A program made the translations under genes and the position numbers. Shown here piece by piece: positions 16,091-24,497 of a stretch of DNA of 57,532 bases (position 1 is its first letter; each line of letters begins with the position of its first letter). The stretch is taken from NCBI GenBank assembly GCA_937868725.1, contig CALMMQ010000070.1, positions 1 to 57,532 of the forward strand. Direction: 5' to 3'. Below the pieces are notes generated by a model. That model searched no databases. It worked only from the letters and a program-made list of their open reading frames with translations, and was not told the DNA's origin. Source of the DNA: an uncultured Pleomorphomonas sp. GTDB taxonomy: Bacteria; Pseudomonadota; Alphaproteobacteria; Rhizobiales; Pleomorphomonadaceae.

Positions 16091-17290
16091 ATGACCAGCC
16101 AGCCGCTACTTTCCATCTGCGTGCCAACGTACAATCGCCGCGCCATGCTGGAGCGCAACATCTCCTTCCATCTTGAGCGCTTCGGTGCGCTCGGTGTCGA
16201 ATTCGAGATCGTCGTCGCCAACGACTGCTCCACCGACGGCACGGCCGAATATCTGGCCGGCCTTGCCGATGCACGTGTCCGGCCGTTCACCCGCGCCCGC
16301 AACTCCGGATTCCTCGACAACTACGCCTTCGTCATGCGGCGGGCGCGCGGCAAGTACGCGGTCTTCCTCGGCGACGACGACCTGCTCATTCCCGAGCGCG
16401 TGCTGGAATATGTCCGCCGCATGGAAGACGAGCCGCAGATCGGCATGGTGCAGGCGCCCTGGCTGCTGGTCGACGAGCGACCCAACGGCGGCGACATCGG
16501 GCCGTTCTACAAGATTCCCGGCGAGTTCCGCTTCGCCCGCGGCAATCTGCCGAGCCTGATGGGCTTCGTGCTCACCTATCACATCTTCCCCGAATTCATG
16601 ATCGTCCGCTCCGACGTGCTGGCGCGCGCCATCTCGAGCCCCTGCCCGTTCATCTTCTGGGCTTTCCTGTTCACCGGCCGGGCGCTCGCCCAGGCCGACA
16701 TCCTGTTCCTGCCCCGGCCGTTCGCCCGCGTCACCGGCGTTTCCGCCGATCCGCGCCAGCAGCAGGGCAACAACGAAACGATGTTCCAGTGGGACCGCTA
16801 TCGCGGCGGCATCGAGTACCTCGTCTCGCTGGCCCGCCTCGTCGCCGAGGACGCCATGCCGCCGCAGCAGACGCTCAATGAGTCCATCGACAAGTTCATG
16901 ACCATGCGCATGCAGGTGGCGCTGCGCCTCAACGTCGGCGCCAAGAACTGGGTCGAAGCCTATATCATGCATCACCGCATGGCCGCCTACGGTCGCTCGC
17001 CGCTGCAGCCGGCCGGCGTCGCCAACATCCGCCAGGCGGCCGGCGTCGCCACGGCGGTGCAGGAAGCCATCTCCTACGGCCCGGGGCCGGCCATCATCGA
17101 CCCGGCCCTCGACCTCAGCCTCGCCGACCTCCTGAAACCGGAGATGCTGGAGCGTATCACCCATCAGTTGCCGGCGCCGAACCCCGACGTGCCGCGCGCC
17201 TATGTGCGGCTCAACCCACACTTCCCGCCCAACCTCGGGCCGCTCGACGCCGTGTTCGACATCAACGACTACGTGGCCCAGTTCATCTGA
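16091..17290 (+). CDS. Family 2 glycosyltransferase
   Basis: 399 residues from the ATG at 16091 with AGGGGG 6 bp upstream. The GT-A domain begins with LLSICVPTYNR, continues with NDCSTDGT (44-51) and has the metal-binding FLGDDDLL (93-99). The C-terminal 200 residues contain hydrophobic helices, but no clear membrane anchor. Divergent from the TagF-like gene across a 266-bp, less GC-rich region with no gene. It is followed 25 bp later by the UDP-galactopyranose mutase gene, so a galactofuranosyl transfer role is plausible but unproven. Confidence 0.85.
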   Translation: MTSQPLLSICVPTYNRRAMLERNISFHLERFGALGVEFEIVVANDCSTDGTAEYLAGLADARVRPFTRARNSGFLDNYAFVMRRARGKYAVFLGDDDLLIPERVLEYVRRMEDEPQIGMVQAPWLLVDERPNGGDIGPFYKIPGEFRFARGNLPSLMGFVLTYHIFPEFMIVRSDVLARAISSPCPFIFWAFLFTGRALAQADILFLPRPFARVTGVSADPRQQQGNNETMFQWDRYRGGIEYLVSLARLVAEDAMPPQQTLNESIDKFMTMRMQVALRLNVGAKNWVEAYIMHHRMAAYGRSPLQPAGVANIRQAAGVATAVQEAISYGPGPAIIDPALDLSLADLLKPEMLERITHQLPAPNPDVPRAYVRLNPHFPPNLGPLDAVFDINDYVAQFI

Positions 17291-17315
17291 CGGCCGGAGG
17301 CAGGCGGGGGCGAGC

Positions 17316-18437
17316 ATGTACGACTGGATCATCGTCGGCGCCGGCCTCACCGGCGCCACCCTGGCCGAGCGGATCGCCGCCGGTCTCGGCCGCCGCGTGC
17401 TGGTGGTTGAACGGCGCCGCCACGTGGCCGGTAACGCCCACGACGCCATCAACGAGCACGGCCACCTCGTCCACACCTACGGCCCGCACGTCTTTCACAC
17501 CAATGCCCGGCCGATCTGGGACTACCTCAGCCGCTTCACCGCCTGGCGGCCCTACAGCCACCGCGTCCGCGCCGTCGTCGACGGCACCGAGGTGCCGCTG
17601 CCGATCAACCTCGATGCCATCGCCAGCCTGTTTCCCGGCCCGCTGGCCGAACGTTATACCGACAAGCTGCTCGACCGTTTCGGCTTCGGCGAACGGGTGC
17701 CGGTGCTGAAGCTGCGCGGCGATGACGACCCCGACCTGCGCGATCTCGGCAACTACGTCTACGAGGCCGTGTTCGAGACCTACACGCTGAAGCAATGGGG
17801 GCTGCGGCCGGAAGACCTGTCACCGTCGGTCACCGCCCGCGTGCCGATCGTCGTCTCGCGCGACAGCCGCTATACCGCCGACCGCTGGCAGGCCATGCCG
17901 GCCCGCGGTTTCACCGCCATGGTCGAGCGCATGCTGGCCCATCCGTCGATCCACGTCCTGACCAACGCCCACTGGGAAGACGTCGAGGACATGTTCGCCG
18001 GCGCCCGCGTCATCTTCACCGGGCCGATCGACGAATACTTCGACTACATTCACGGCCCGCTGCCCTACCGCTCGCTGCGCCTCGAGTTCGAGACGCTGCC
18101 CGTCGCCCGTCACCAGTCGGTGGCCGTGGTCAACCATCCCGGCGAGGCCGACTACACGCGCGTCACCGAGTTCGCCCATCTGACCGGCGCCACCGGGTCA
18201 TCGACCACCATCGCCCGCGAGTACCCGCTGCCGCACGTGCCTGGCGAGACCGAGCCCTACTACCCCATCCCGTGCGACGAGACGCAGAGCCTGCTGCACC
18301 GCTATCAGGAGACGGCGCGCGAGACGCCCGACGTGCTGTTCTGCGGCCGGCTCGGCGACTACAAGTATTACAACATGGATCAGGCGGTCGGCGCCGCGCT
18401 GGCGCTCTACGAAAAGCGCGTCAAGCCGCTGGCCTGA
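17316..18437 (+). CDS. glf: UDP-galactopyranose mutase
   Basis: 373 residues with a GGGGGCGAGC ribosome-binding region. The FAD-binding GxGxxG (VGAGLTGATLAE, 7-18), the YGPHVFHTN segment and the C-terminal FCGRLGDYKYYNMDQA are all diagnostic. The enzyme contracts UDP-galactopyranose to UDP-galactofuranose, the donor for Galf residues in surface glycans. It shows that the block can supply a furanose sugar. Its 3' end overlaps the convergent gene on the other strand by 17 bp. Confidence 0.92.
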   Translation: MYDWIIVGAGLTGATLAERIAAGLGRRVLVVERRRHVAGNAHDAINEHGHLVHTYGPHVFHTNARPIWDYLSRFTAWRPYSHRVRAVVDGTEVPLPINLDAIASLFPGPLAERYTDKLLDRFGFGERVPVLKLRGDDDPDLRDLGNYVYEAVFETYTLKQWGLRPEDLSPSVTARVPIVVSRDSRYTADRWQAMPARGFTAMVERMLAHPSIHVLTNAHWEDVEDMFAGARVIFTGPIDEYFDYIHGPLPYRSLRLEFETLPVARHQSVAVVNHPGEADYTRVTEFAHLTGATGSSTTIAREYPLPHVPGETEPYYPIPCDETQSLLHRYQETARETPDVLFCGRLGDYKYYNMDQAVGAALALYEKRVKPLA

Positions 18438-19770
18438 CCGGGCGCGGCGACACGCCGAAGATCGCCGCGTCGACGGCCAGCGCCAGTTCGCGCGGCCGCA
18501 GCGACTGACCGCGCATTGCCCCGATCAACAGTCCGAGCACGCCGCGCAGCGTCATCTGCTGGCGATAGGACGGCTGAAACCAGGTGGCGAGCTCGGGATC
18601 GGCGAACACCTCCGGACCAACGGCGAGCGGCAGCGGCCCGGCCGCTTCGGCTGCCAGCCAGGCCTTGACCTCGCCGACGCCGCGCTTGCGCAGGGCGCCC
18701 CGTTTGATGGCGTTGACGCCGAGGGCGGCTTCGATGGCGTCGAGCGGCATCAGCACAAAGCGGAAGGCGGGAAAGCGCGACAGCGTGTCGGCGAGCGCCT
18801 GGAGCCGGCGCAGCTCCGGCGACTTCTGCTGCGGCCCGCGCACCGTCAGCACGACGATGGTGCGCACGCCAGCGCGCGTCGCTTCTTCGAGGCTGTCGAC
18901 CGAGAACTGGCGCCGGAACAGACAGCCGCACCGCTCCAGCAGAGCGCGATCGCCGACGCCGAAGTGGCAGAGCAGGCGATCGATCACCTCGCCCTCGCTG
19001 ACCACCATGATGGTGCCATCGATGGTGGCAAAGGCGCGCTCGATGCGAGCCCGGCTCTCGGCCTGGGCGGCGGCCAGCGCGGCGGCCAGCGGTAGCCCGG
19101 CGGCAAGATGGCCGATCAGCGCGTAGCCGATGGCCGAGGGATGGACGTCGTTGTCGAGAATGCACTCGGCGAACGTGGCCGGTGGCAGCCTCAGGCAGTC
19201 GCCGAGATCGGGCACCACCGGATCGCCCGGCGGCGTGAGGGCGGCAAGCGACCAGGTGGGATGGCAGTACCGGCCGTCGGCATCGACGTGGCGCCCGGCC
19301 TTGCGGTCGACGATGGCCCGCATGGCCAGCGTCCAGTGGACAATGCGCAGCCGCGCCCCGAAGGCCTGCCGCCAGCGCGCCAGCGCCGCCTGGCAGCGTT
19401 CGAGCATCAGCTGATCGTTGACCGGCGAGATCTTGTCGTGATCGACGTGGGAGAAGCCGCTGGCGAAGGGATCGGCGTTGGCAGCGGCGGCCGAACCGAT
19501 GATGCCGTTGCCGAAACGGAAGTCGCCCACCACCAGCAGCACCCGGCTCGCCGGGTCGGCCGCTTCGCGTTGCGCCCGTTCGAACAGCGTCAGATCCCAG
19601 AGCGGCGCGCCAGGGGCGTGGATGAACGCCATGCCGCCCGGCAGCGACGGCAAGGCGCCGATGCGCACCAGACGTTCCCAACGCGTCACGTGCGACGGAC
19701 CGACCACGAAAGTGAACGGTGCCGCCGTCGCATCGTCGGGCGCCCGCCCCTGATCGTCCTCACGGTTCAT
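18421..19770 (-). CDS. Unrecognised protein, possibly SGNH-hydrolase-like N-terminal domain
   Basis: 449 residues from the ATG at 19770; an ATG at 19839 would add 23 Arg-rich residues that look non-coding. I do not recognise the family. The first 230 residues have a GPSHVTRW stretch (24-31) and a HPSAIGYALIGHL stretch (210 onward). These resemble the Ser-His and His blocks of SGNH esterases, but the block-V Asp is not in the standard place (Asn207, with Asp at 206 and 208). The second half (about 235-449) looks like a separate alpha/beta domain. An acyl-esterase or transferase acting on the glycan is one possibility. Confidence 0.5.
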   Translation of the reverse strand: MNREDDQGRAPDDATAAPFTFVVGPSHVTRWERLVRIGALPSLPGGMAFIHAPGAPLWDLTLFERAQREAADPASRVLLVVGDFRFGNGIIGSAAAANADPFASGFSHVDHDKISPVNDQLMLERCQAALARWRQAFGARLRIVHWTLAMRAIVDRKAGRHVDADGRYCHPTWSLAALTPPGDPVVPDLGDCLRLPPATFAECILDNDVHPSAIGYALIGHLAAGLPLAAALAAAQAESRARIERAFATIDGTIMVVSEGEVIDRLLCHFGVGDRALLERCGCLFRRQFSVDSLEEATRAGVRTIVVLTVRGPQQKSPELRRLQALADTLSRFPAFRFVLMPLDAIEAALGVNAIKRGALRKRGVGEVKAWLAAEAAGPLPLAVGPEVFADPELATWFQPSYRQQMTLRGVLGLLIGAMRGQSLRPRELALAVDAAIFGVSPRPVRPAA

Positions 19771-19881
19771 GGCTCGATTATGCGATTGCCCGCCCCCACG
19801 GCGCAAGCGGTCTGAAAGACGCCGCCCGGCTGGGGACATCCGCCCCGCCGACGGCCAAGCGTAACCATTTGAAGCGGTCGA

Positions 19882-19897
19882 TTAACCGGCCGTTAAC
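19882..19897 (+). promoter_or_regulatory. Consensus CtrA box before the tandem glycosyltransferases
   Basis: TTAA-CCGGCCG-TTAAC matches the CtrA consensus exactly. It ends 43 bp before the first glycosyltransferase start, so it can sit at the promoter. It links this operon to the same regulator as fliX. Confidence 0.7.
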
Positions 19898-19940
19898 CAT
19901 AGCGCTTCATGTTTCATTAAATTCCTCGGAGGCTCCGAAC

Positions 19941-20729
19941 ATGAAGATTCTCGTCGGCATTCCGGCATACCGCCAGGCGGTGAGCACGTTGTGCCTGCAG
20001 TCCATGGTCAATCTCTTCACGACCTTTGGCAAAAATTACGATCACATCTCGCTTGATCTGAAGATTGCCCAGGCCACCGCGGTTCATCGGGCGCGCAATG
20101 CCTTCGCGTCCATCGTCTTTGCCGACCCCAGCTACACCCATCTCTTGCTGATCGATTCGGACATCGGCTTCCGCCCGAGCCTCATCGAGCGCATGCTGGC
20201 CTTCGAGGCGCCGGTGATCGGCGCCACCTACCCGACCGGTGGCATCGATCGCGGCGCCTTCGCCCGCTTCGCGCGGGAAGTGGATACCGGCGCCGACGCC
20301 GAGATTTGCGCCCTCGATTACGCCGCCGGCGGCGATGCCGTGGTCACTGTCGCCAACGCCTCCGGCGATGGTTCGCAAGACCTGGTGCTGCGCGAAACCT
20401 TCATCAAGGTCCGCTCGATCGGCAACGATCTGCTGCTGATCCGGCGCGATGCCCTCGAGACCATGGCGGCGGCCATGCCGACGCTGGTGCTGCCCCACAG
20501 CGCCGCTCCCTATCGCCAGTTCGGCCTCGAAGGCCCGGTCATCCAGTGCTTCGACCCGTTGCCGTACGCCGCCGACGGTCTGTTCACCGAAGACGAGGGG
20601 TTCGGCCGGCGCTGGACGGATTCGTGCGGTGGCGAGCTGTGGGCCTGCTTCGTCGAGCCGATCCAGCGGCGCGTCGAAGACACCGTTTCCGGCCACTTCC
20701 TGACCAAGCTGCAGCACGGCCAGGTCTGA
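19941..20729 (+). CDS. Tandem DxD glycosyltransferase 1 of 4
   Basis: 262 residues with CGGAGG 8 bp before the ATG. GT-A-like layout: an N-terminal strand ILVGIPAY, a conserved Arg-Asn (51-53), and the metal-binding LLLIDSDIGF with Asp72-Ser-Asp74. A later LLLIRRDALE segment and a Trp-x-Asp-Ser-Cys-Gly-Gly-Glu acceptor-side segment follow. It shares this layout with the next three genes. First of four same-strand genes 8-41 bp apart that end 322 bp before the first flagellin. Cytoplasmic, no membrane segment. Flagellin or lipid-linked glycan could be the acceptor. Confidence 0.75.
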   Translation: MKILVGIPAYRQAVSTLCLQSMVNLFTTFGKNYDHISLDLKIAQATAVHRARNAFASIVFADPSYTHLLLIDSDIGFRPSLIERMLAFEAPVIGATYPTGGIDRGAFARFAREVDTGADAEICALDYAAGGDAVVTVANASGDGSQDLVLRETFIKVRSIGNDLLLIRRDALETMAAAMPTLVLPHSAAPYRQFGLEGPVIQCFDPLPYAADGLFTEDEGFGRRWTDSCGGELWACFVEPIQRRVEDTVSGHFLTKLQHGQV

Positions 20730-20744
20730 GGCCGGGAGGCGGAC

Positions 20745-21530
20745 ATGCGCATTCTGATCGGATCCCCGAGTGCCGACGGAGACGTCGAGGTCGGCTTTGC
20801 CAACGCCGTGCTGGGCCTGGTCGGCCAGTTGCTGCGCAGCCGGCCGGACACGGCCTTCGACATCGAGCTGCCGGTCGGCCGCAACGTCGGACTGGCGCGC
20901 GACATTCTCGCCAACCGCGTGCTCAACGACCCGAGCATCACCCATCTGCTGTTCATCGACACCGACATGGGTTTCAAAGCCGACCTCATCGAGCGGCTGA
21001 TCGACTTCGGCGGCACCGTCGTCGGCACCATCGCGCCGCAGCGCGTCCGCAACCTCGACCTCTGGCGCGAGGAAATCTTGCGCCTGCCCCTGCCCGGCAT
21101 CGCCGAGATCTGCGCCTCGAGCTACACGCCGCCGGTGGCCGACATCGACCTTGAGGCCATGGACGAGAACGATCCGCGCATCGCCAAGGGGTTCCTCAAG
21201 GCGCGCCAGACCGGCACCGGCATCATGCTGATCCGCCGCGACGTGTTCGAGACCATGCGGCTGTTCTGTTCCGAGCTGACCGAGACGCGCGTCCGGCCGG
21301 AAGTGGCCGCCATCGGCCTCGATACGCCGCTCGTCCGCTTCTTCTCGCATCGGCGCGGCCCCGAGGGCGTGCTGCTCGGCGAGGACCTGTCGTTCACCTC
21401 GCGCTGGGTGGAACGCTGCGGCGGCGAAATCTGGGTGTGCGGCGACGCGCTGATCACCCACATGGGCAGCCGCATCGTCACCGGCAACTATCGCCGCAAG
21501 GCCCAAATCACCGGCCTCCTTCCCGCCTGA
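20745..21530 (+). CDS. Tandem DxD glycosyltransferase 2 of 4
   Basis: 261 residues with GGGAGGCGG before the ATG, 15 bp after the previous gene. It starts with RILIGSPSA, has LLFIDTDMGF with Asp72-Thr-Asp74 and GIMLIRRDVFE. The C-terminal GEDLSFTSRW and a Cys-Gly-Gly-Glu-Ile-Trp segment are where the GT-A catalytic base is usually found. The region around 85-135 differs from copy 1, so donor or acceptor preference has probably diverged. Confidence 0.75.
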   Translation: MRILIGSPSADGDVEVGFANAVLGLVGQLLRSRPDTAFDIELPVGRNVGLARDILANRVLNDPSITHLLFIDTDMGFKADLIERLIDFGGTVVGTIAPQRVRNLDLWREEILRLPLPGIAEICASSYTPPVADIDLEAMDENDPRIAKGFLKARQTGTGIMLIRRDVFETMRLFCSELTETRVRPEVAAIGLDTPLVRFFSHRRGPEGVLLGEDLSFTSRWVERCGGEIWVCGDALITHMGSRIVTGNYRRKAQITGLLPA

Positions 21531-21571
21531 CCCTGTCAGCCCAACGGCCGAGCAAGAGCAAGACGCCCGCC

Positions 21572-22354
21572 ATGACCATCCTGATCGGCACGCCCAACAA
21601 CCGTGGCCTCATCTCCACCATCCACTTCCAGATGGTGGTGGCGCTCATGGACTACATGCGCGAAAACCGGCCGCAGACGCCCATCCATCACAAGATTTCG
21701 TCCTGCGCCATCGCCGGCTTCGGCCGCAATGCCCTCGCCTCGATGGTGATGGCCGACCCGCAATATTCCCATCTCCTGCTCATCGACCCCGACCTGTCGG
21801 TGCCGGCGCCGGTCGTCACCGCCATGCTCGACTTCGACAAGCCGGTGGTGGCCTGCCCCTATCCGACGCGCGACTGGGACCGCCAGGTGTTCGCCGACAT
21901 CGCCCGCCGCGTCGATGACGTCGCCGTCGCCGAGGCCTGCGCCGCCACCTACGTCGGCGGCGACGAATCCCTGATCTTCGCCAACACGCCGCAGGGCCGC
22001 CGACCGATCTCGCAGGGCGCCTTCGCCCGTGTCTCCAGCTGCGGCGCCGGTCTGGTGCTGATCCGGCGCGAAGTGTTCGACATCATTGCCGCCCGCCGGC
22101 CGGACGTGCTCACCAACTCGCCGACCAGCGACTACGCCAAGATCGGCTTTACCGGCGAACGGGCTATCGAGTGCTTCGAGCACGCCGCCCACCTGCCCTC
22201 GCACCTCGCGGCCGAGGGCGCCAGCTTCTCGCGCCTGTGGATCGACGACTGCGGCGGCGAGATTTGGACCAACATGGAAGCCACCATCATGCGGCAGACC
22301 GAGTACCGCTTCGTTGGCCACTTTGCCAGCAAGCTCAAGCTCGGCATGATCTGA
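21572..22354 (+). CDS. Tandem DxD glycosyltransferase 3 of 4
   Basis: 260 residues from ATG 21572; the ribosome-binding site is weak. It keeps the family frame: TILIGTPNN, Arg-Asn at 52-53, LLLIDPDLSV with Asp72-Pro-Asp74, GLVLIRREVFD and the C-terminal DDCGGEIW. The Pro in the DxD motif and the Leu-Ser in place of Met/Ile-Gly set it apart from the other three copies. Spacing to its neighbours is 41 and 8 bp. Confidence 0.73.
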   Translation: MTILIGTPNNRGLISTIHFQMVVALMDYMRENRPQTPIHHKISSCAIAGFGRNALASMVMADPQYSHLLLIDPDLSVPAPVVTAMLDFDKPVVACPYPTRDWDRQVFADIARRVDDVAVAEACAATYVGGDESLIFANTPQGRRPISQGAFARVSSCGAGLVLIRREVFDIIAARRPDVLTNSPTSDYAKIGFTGERAIECFEHAAHLPSHLAAEGASFSRLWIDDCGGEIWTNMEATIMRQTEYRFVGHFASKLKLGMI

Positions 22355-22362
22355 GGCAGTCC

Positions 22363-23169
22363 ATGGCACCGGCCCACATCCTCATCGCAACGCCCACCGC
22401 CTATGGCGACGTCTGCGCCGAGTTCTGCGAGGCCATCACCGACCTCAAGCTCAAATTTGCCGAGCAGTATCCTGACGTCACCTTCGAGCTGAAGTTCCTC
22501 GAAACCTTCGACCTGCGCCTTGTCCGCAACGCCTACGCCAGTCTGGTTCTGGCCGACAAGCGCTACACCCATCTGCTGTTCTTCGATTCCGACATGGGCT
22601 TCTTTCCGACGCTGATCGAGAAGATGCTCGCCGCCGACAAGCCGGTGGTCGGCGTCGTCTCGCCCAAGCGCGGCCTCGATCTGGCGGAAGTTCACGCCAT
22701 GAGCCGCAAGGTCAAGAACATCCGCATCGCCGAGATCATCGCCAACGGCTACATCCCCGAGAAGACGGCCTACACCGTCGCCTACGCCGAGGATGGCGTG
22801 ACGCCGATCCGCATCAAGTTCGAGGGCTCGCTGCTGCCGGTCAATCGCTGCGGCACCGGCATCCTACTGATCAAGCGCGAAGTGTTCGAGCGCTTCCGCG
22901 ACGAAATTCCCGGCGATTTCCTGCCGGAAGCACCGGAAGCGGTGCGCCGCTACGGCGTCACCACCGGCTATCTGCGCTGCTTCGACGCCGCCGCCACGAC
23001 GAGCGGCGTCACCCTCGGCGAGGATTTCGCCTTCGCCCACCGCTGGGTCTTCCAGCTCAAAGGCCAGATCCATCTGGTGTTCGACGAGTTCATCTTCCAC
23101 ATCGGCGACCGCAAGACCATCGGCAACGCCGCCGTGCGCTACATGAAGCGCGCCGAACTCGGCCTCTGA
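22363..23169 (+). CDS. Tandem DxD glycosyltransferase 4 of 4
   Basis: 268 residues, starting 8 bp after copy 3. It has HILIATPTAYGD, Arg-Asn at 55-56, LLFFDSDMGF with Asp75-Ser-Asp77, GTGILLIKREVFE and GEDFAFAHRW. It matches copy 2 best at the C-terminus (GEDxxFxxRW). Last gene of the tandem set; the stop is followed by the flagellin upstream region with no obvious terminator. Confidence 0.75.
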   Translation: MAPAHILIATPTAYGDVCAEFCEAITDLKLKFAEQYPDVTFELKFLETFDLRLVRNAYASLVLADKRYTHLLFFDSDMGFFPTLIEKMLAADKPVVGVVSPKRGLDLAEVHAMSRKVKNIRIAEIIANGYIPEKTAYTVAYAEDGVTPIRIKFEGSLLPVNRCGTGILLIKREVFERFRDEIPGDFLPEAPEAVRRYGVTTGYLRCFDAAATTSGVTLGEDFAFAHRWVFQLKGQIHLVFDEFIFHIGDRKTIGNAAVRYMKRAELGL

Positions 23170-23491
23170 ACCTCAGTTCTTGCCGTCCGACGCCGTCGTC
23201 GCCCAGCGTGACGGCGGCGCGCCGTCGCGCATGGTTAATCGAAATATAACCCAACCCCGTCGTTAATCATGAAGAGCCAACCCGTTGCATTTTGCATCGG
23301 CGGTCATGGTTAATTCTTATGGTGTAGAAATCGTAAACGAATATAGTTAAGTTTTATGCGCTAAGCTGGACACGTTTTGTTATCCATTACCGCCGTTAAC
23401 CAGTTCATTTTACTGTTGATTCGGGATTGTCGGCTGAAATGGTCCCATCCCTCTCAGAAAGAGAGGTTTGTAGCCCTAGAAAGGACCAAAC
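23170..23491 (+). promoter_or_regulatory. Upstream region of first flagellin gene
   Basis: This 322-bp stretch holds no gene. It is markedly AT-richer than its surroundings and has several GGTTAA motifs. One, TTAA-TCGAAAT-ATAAC (23235-23250), is a CtrA box with one mismatch. No convincing -24/-12 promoter is present: the nearest, TGGACACGTTTTG near 23369, lacks the downstream GC. A leader hairpin lies close to the start codon. Confidence 0.5.
23450..23466 (+). other. Leader hairpin of first flagellin mRNA
   Basis: CCTCTC-AGAAA-GAGAGG forms a 6-bp stem, ending 25 nt before the flagellin ATG and 13 nt before its AAAGGA ribosome-binding site. In Caulobacter FlbT acts on the flagellin leader; flbT is encoded downstream here. 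A role as the FlbT target is inference. Confidence 0.45.
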
Positions 23492-24328
23492 ATGGGTATC
23501 ACCATCAGCGCTGGCGTGCGCCAGAATCTCACCGCTCTGCAGAACATCACCAGCTCGATGTCCACCACGCAGAACCGTCTGGCGACCGGCAAGAAGGTCA
23601 ATTCGGCCCTCGACAACGCCAACTCCTTCTTCACCGCTTCCTCGCTCAATTCCCGCGCCGATGATCTGTCGACCCTGCTCGACGACCAGACGCAGGCCAT
23701 CGAGACGCTCAAGGCGGCCGACGAAGGCATCACCGGCATCAAGAAGCTGGTCGAAGCCGCCAAGGCCAAGGCCAACCAGGCGATGCAGAGCTCGAGCTCG
23801 ACCGACCGCGCCTCGTTCGCCAGCGAATACAATGATCTGCTCGGCCAGATCGAAGACATGGCCAAGGACTCCGACTACAAGGGCAAGAACCTGCTCGGTG
23901 GCGACAGTCTCAAGGTCGTGTTCAACGAGAAGTCCGGCTCCGATCAGAGCTTCCTGACCATCACCGGCGTCGACCTGACCGACACCTCGAGCGGTCTGTC
24001 GCTGTCCGACGCCGGCTCGGGCGACTGGGCCTCCGGCACCACCGGCGACACCAACATCCAGGGTGCTCTCGACAAGCTCAACACCGCCCTCGGGACGCTG
24101 CGCACCAAGGCCGCGAGCTTCGGTACCAGCACCACCGTCGTCCAGAACCGTCAGACGTTCACCAAGAACATGATCAACACCCTCCAGGAGGGCGCTGACT
24201 CGCTGACCAACGCCGACCTCAACGAAGAAGGCGCCAAGCTGCTGGCCCTCCAGACGCAGCAGAGCCTGGCCTCCAACGCCATGAGCATGGCGGTTTCTTC
24301 CGATCAGAACGTGCTTCGCCTGTTCTGA
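23492..24328 (+). CDS. Flagellin 1
   Basis: 278 residues with AAAGGA before the ATG. The N-terminal D0/D1 helices (about 1-130) include ATGKKVNSALDNANSFFTA. The C-terminal helices (about 195-278) include LNEEGAKLLALQTQQSL and end VLRLF. The short central region makes it a compact alphaproteobacterial flagellin of about 28 kDa. It is rich in Ser and Thr, possible O-glycosylation sites for the adjacent glycosyltransferases. Followed by a strong terminator. Exported through the flagellar apparatus and polymerised into the filament. Confidence 0.96.
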   Translation: MGITISAGVRQNLTALQNITSSMSTTQNRLATGKKVNSALDNANSFFTASSLNSRADDLSTLLDDQTQAIETLKAADEGITGIKKLVEAAKAKANQAMQSSSSTDRASFASEYNDLLGQIEDMAKDSDYKGKNLLGGDSLKVVFNEKSGSDQSFLTITGVDLTDTSSGLSLSDAGSGDWASGTTGDTNIQGALDKLNTALGTLRTKAASFGTSTTVVQNRQTFTKNMINTLQEGADSLTNADLNEEGAKLLALQTQQSLASNAMSMAVSSDQNVLRLF

Positions 24329-24351
24329 TCTAAGTTCTTCCACGTAAAAGT

Positions 24352-24393
24352 GGCGCGACGACTCGGGCAACCGGGCCGCCGCGCCTTTTTTTT
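24352..24393 (+). terminator. Terminator after flagellin 1
   Basis: GGCGCG (24352-24357) pairs with CGCGCC (24380-24385), with an inner CGG/CCG, and is followed by eight T residues (24386-24393). Confidence 0.85.
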
Positions 24394-24409
24394 GTCGGCA
24401 TTTCCGTTC

Positions 24410-24425
24410 TTTACCGACCATTAAG
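24410..24425 (+). promoter_or_regulatory. CtrA-like box before flagellin 2
   Basis: TTTA-CCGACCA-TTAAG fits the CtrA pattern with two mismatches. It lies about 75-90 bp before the flagellin 2 start. Confidence 0.35.
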
Positions 24426-24497
24426 GTTAAGGCGACATCATCATCCCAACCCGCCCAGAACTCGGCGGACCGACTAGCCTAGAACGGGATGTCAAAT

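Noticed and set aside
23369-23384. TGGACACGTTTTGTTA as a sigma-54 promoter for flagellin 1
   Set aside because: The required GC at -12 is missing (TT instead) and the -24 element lacks GGCAC.
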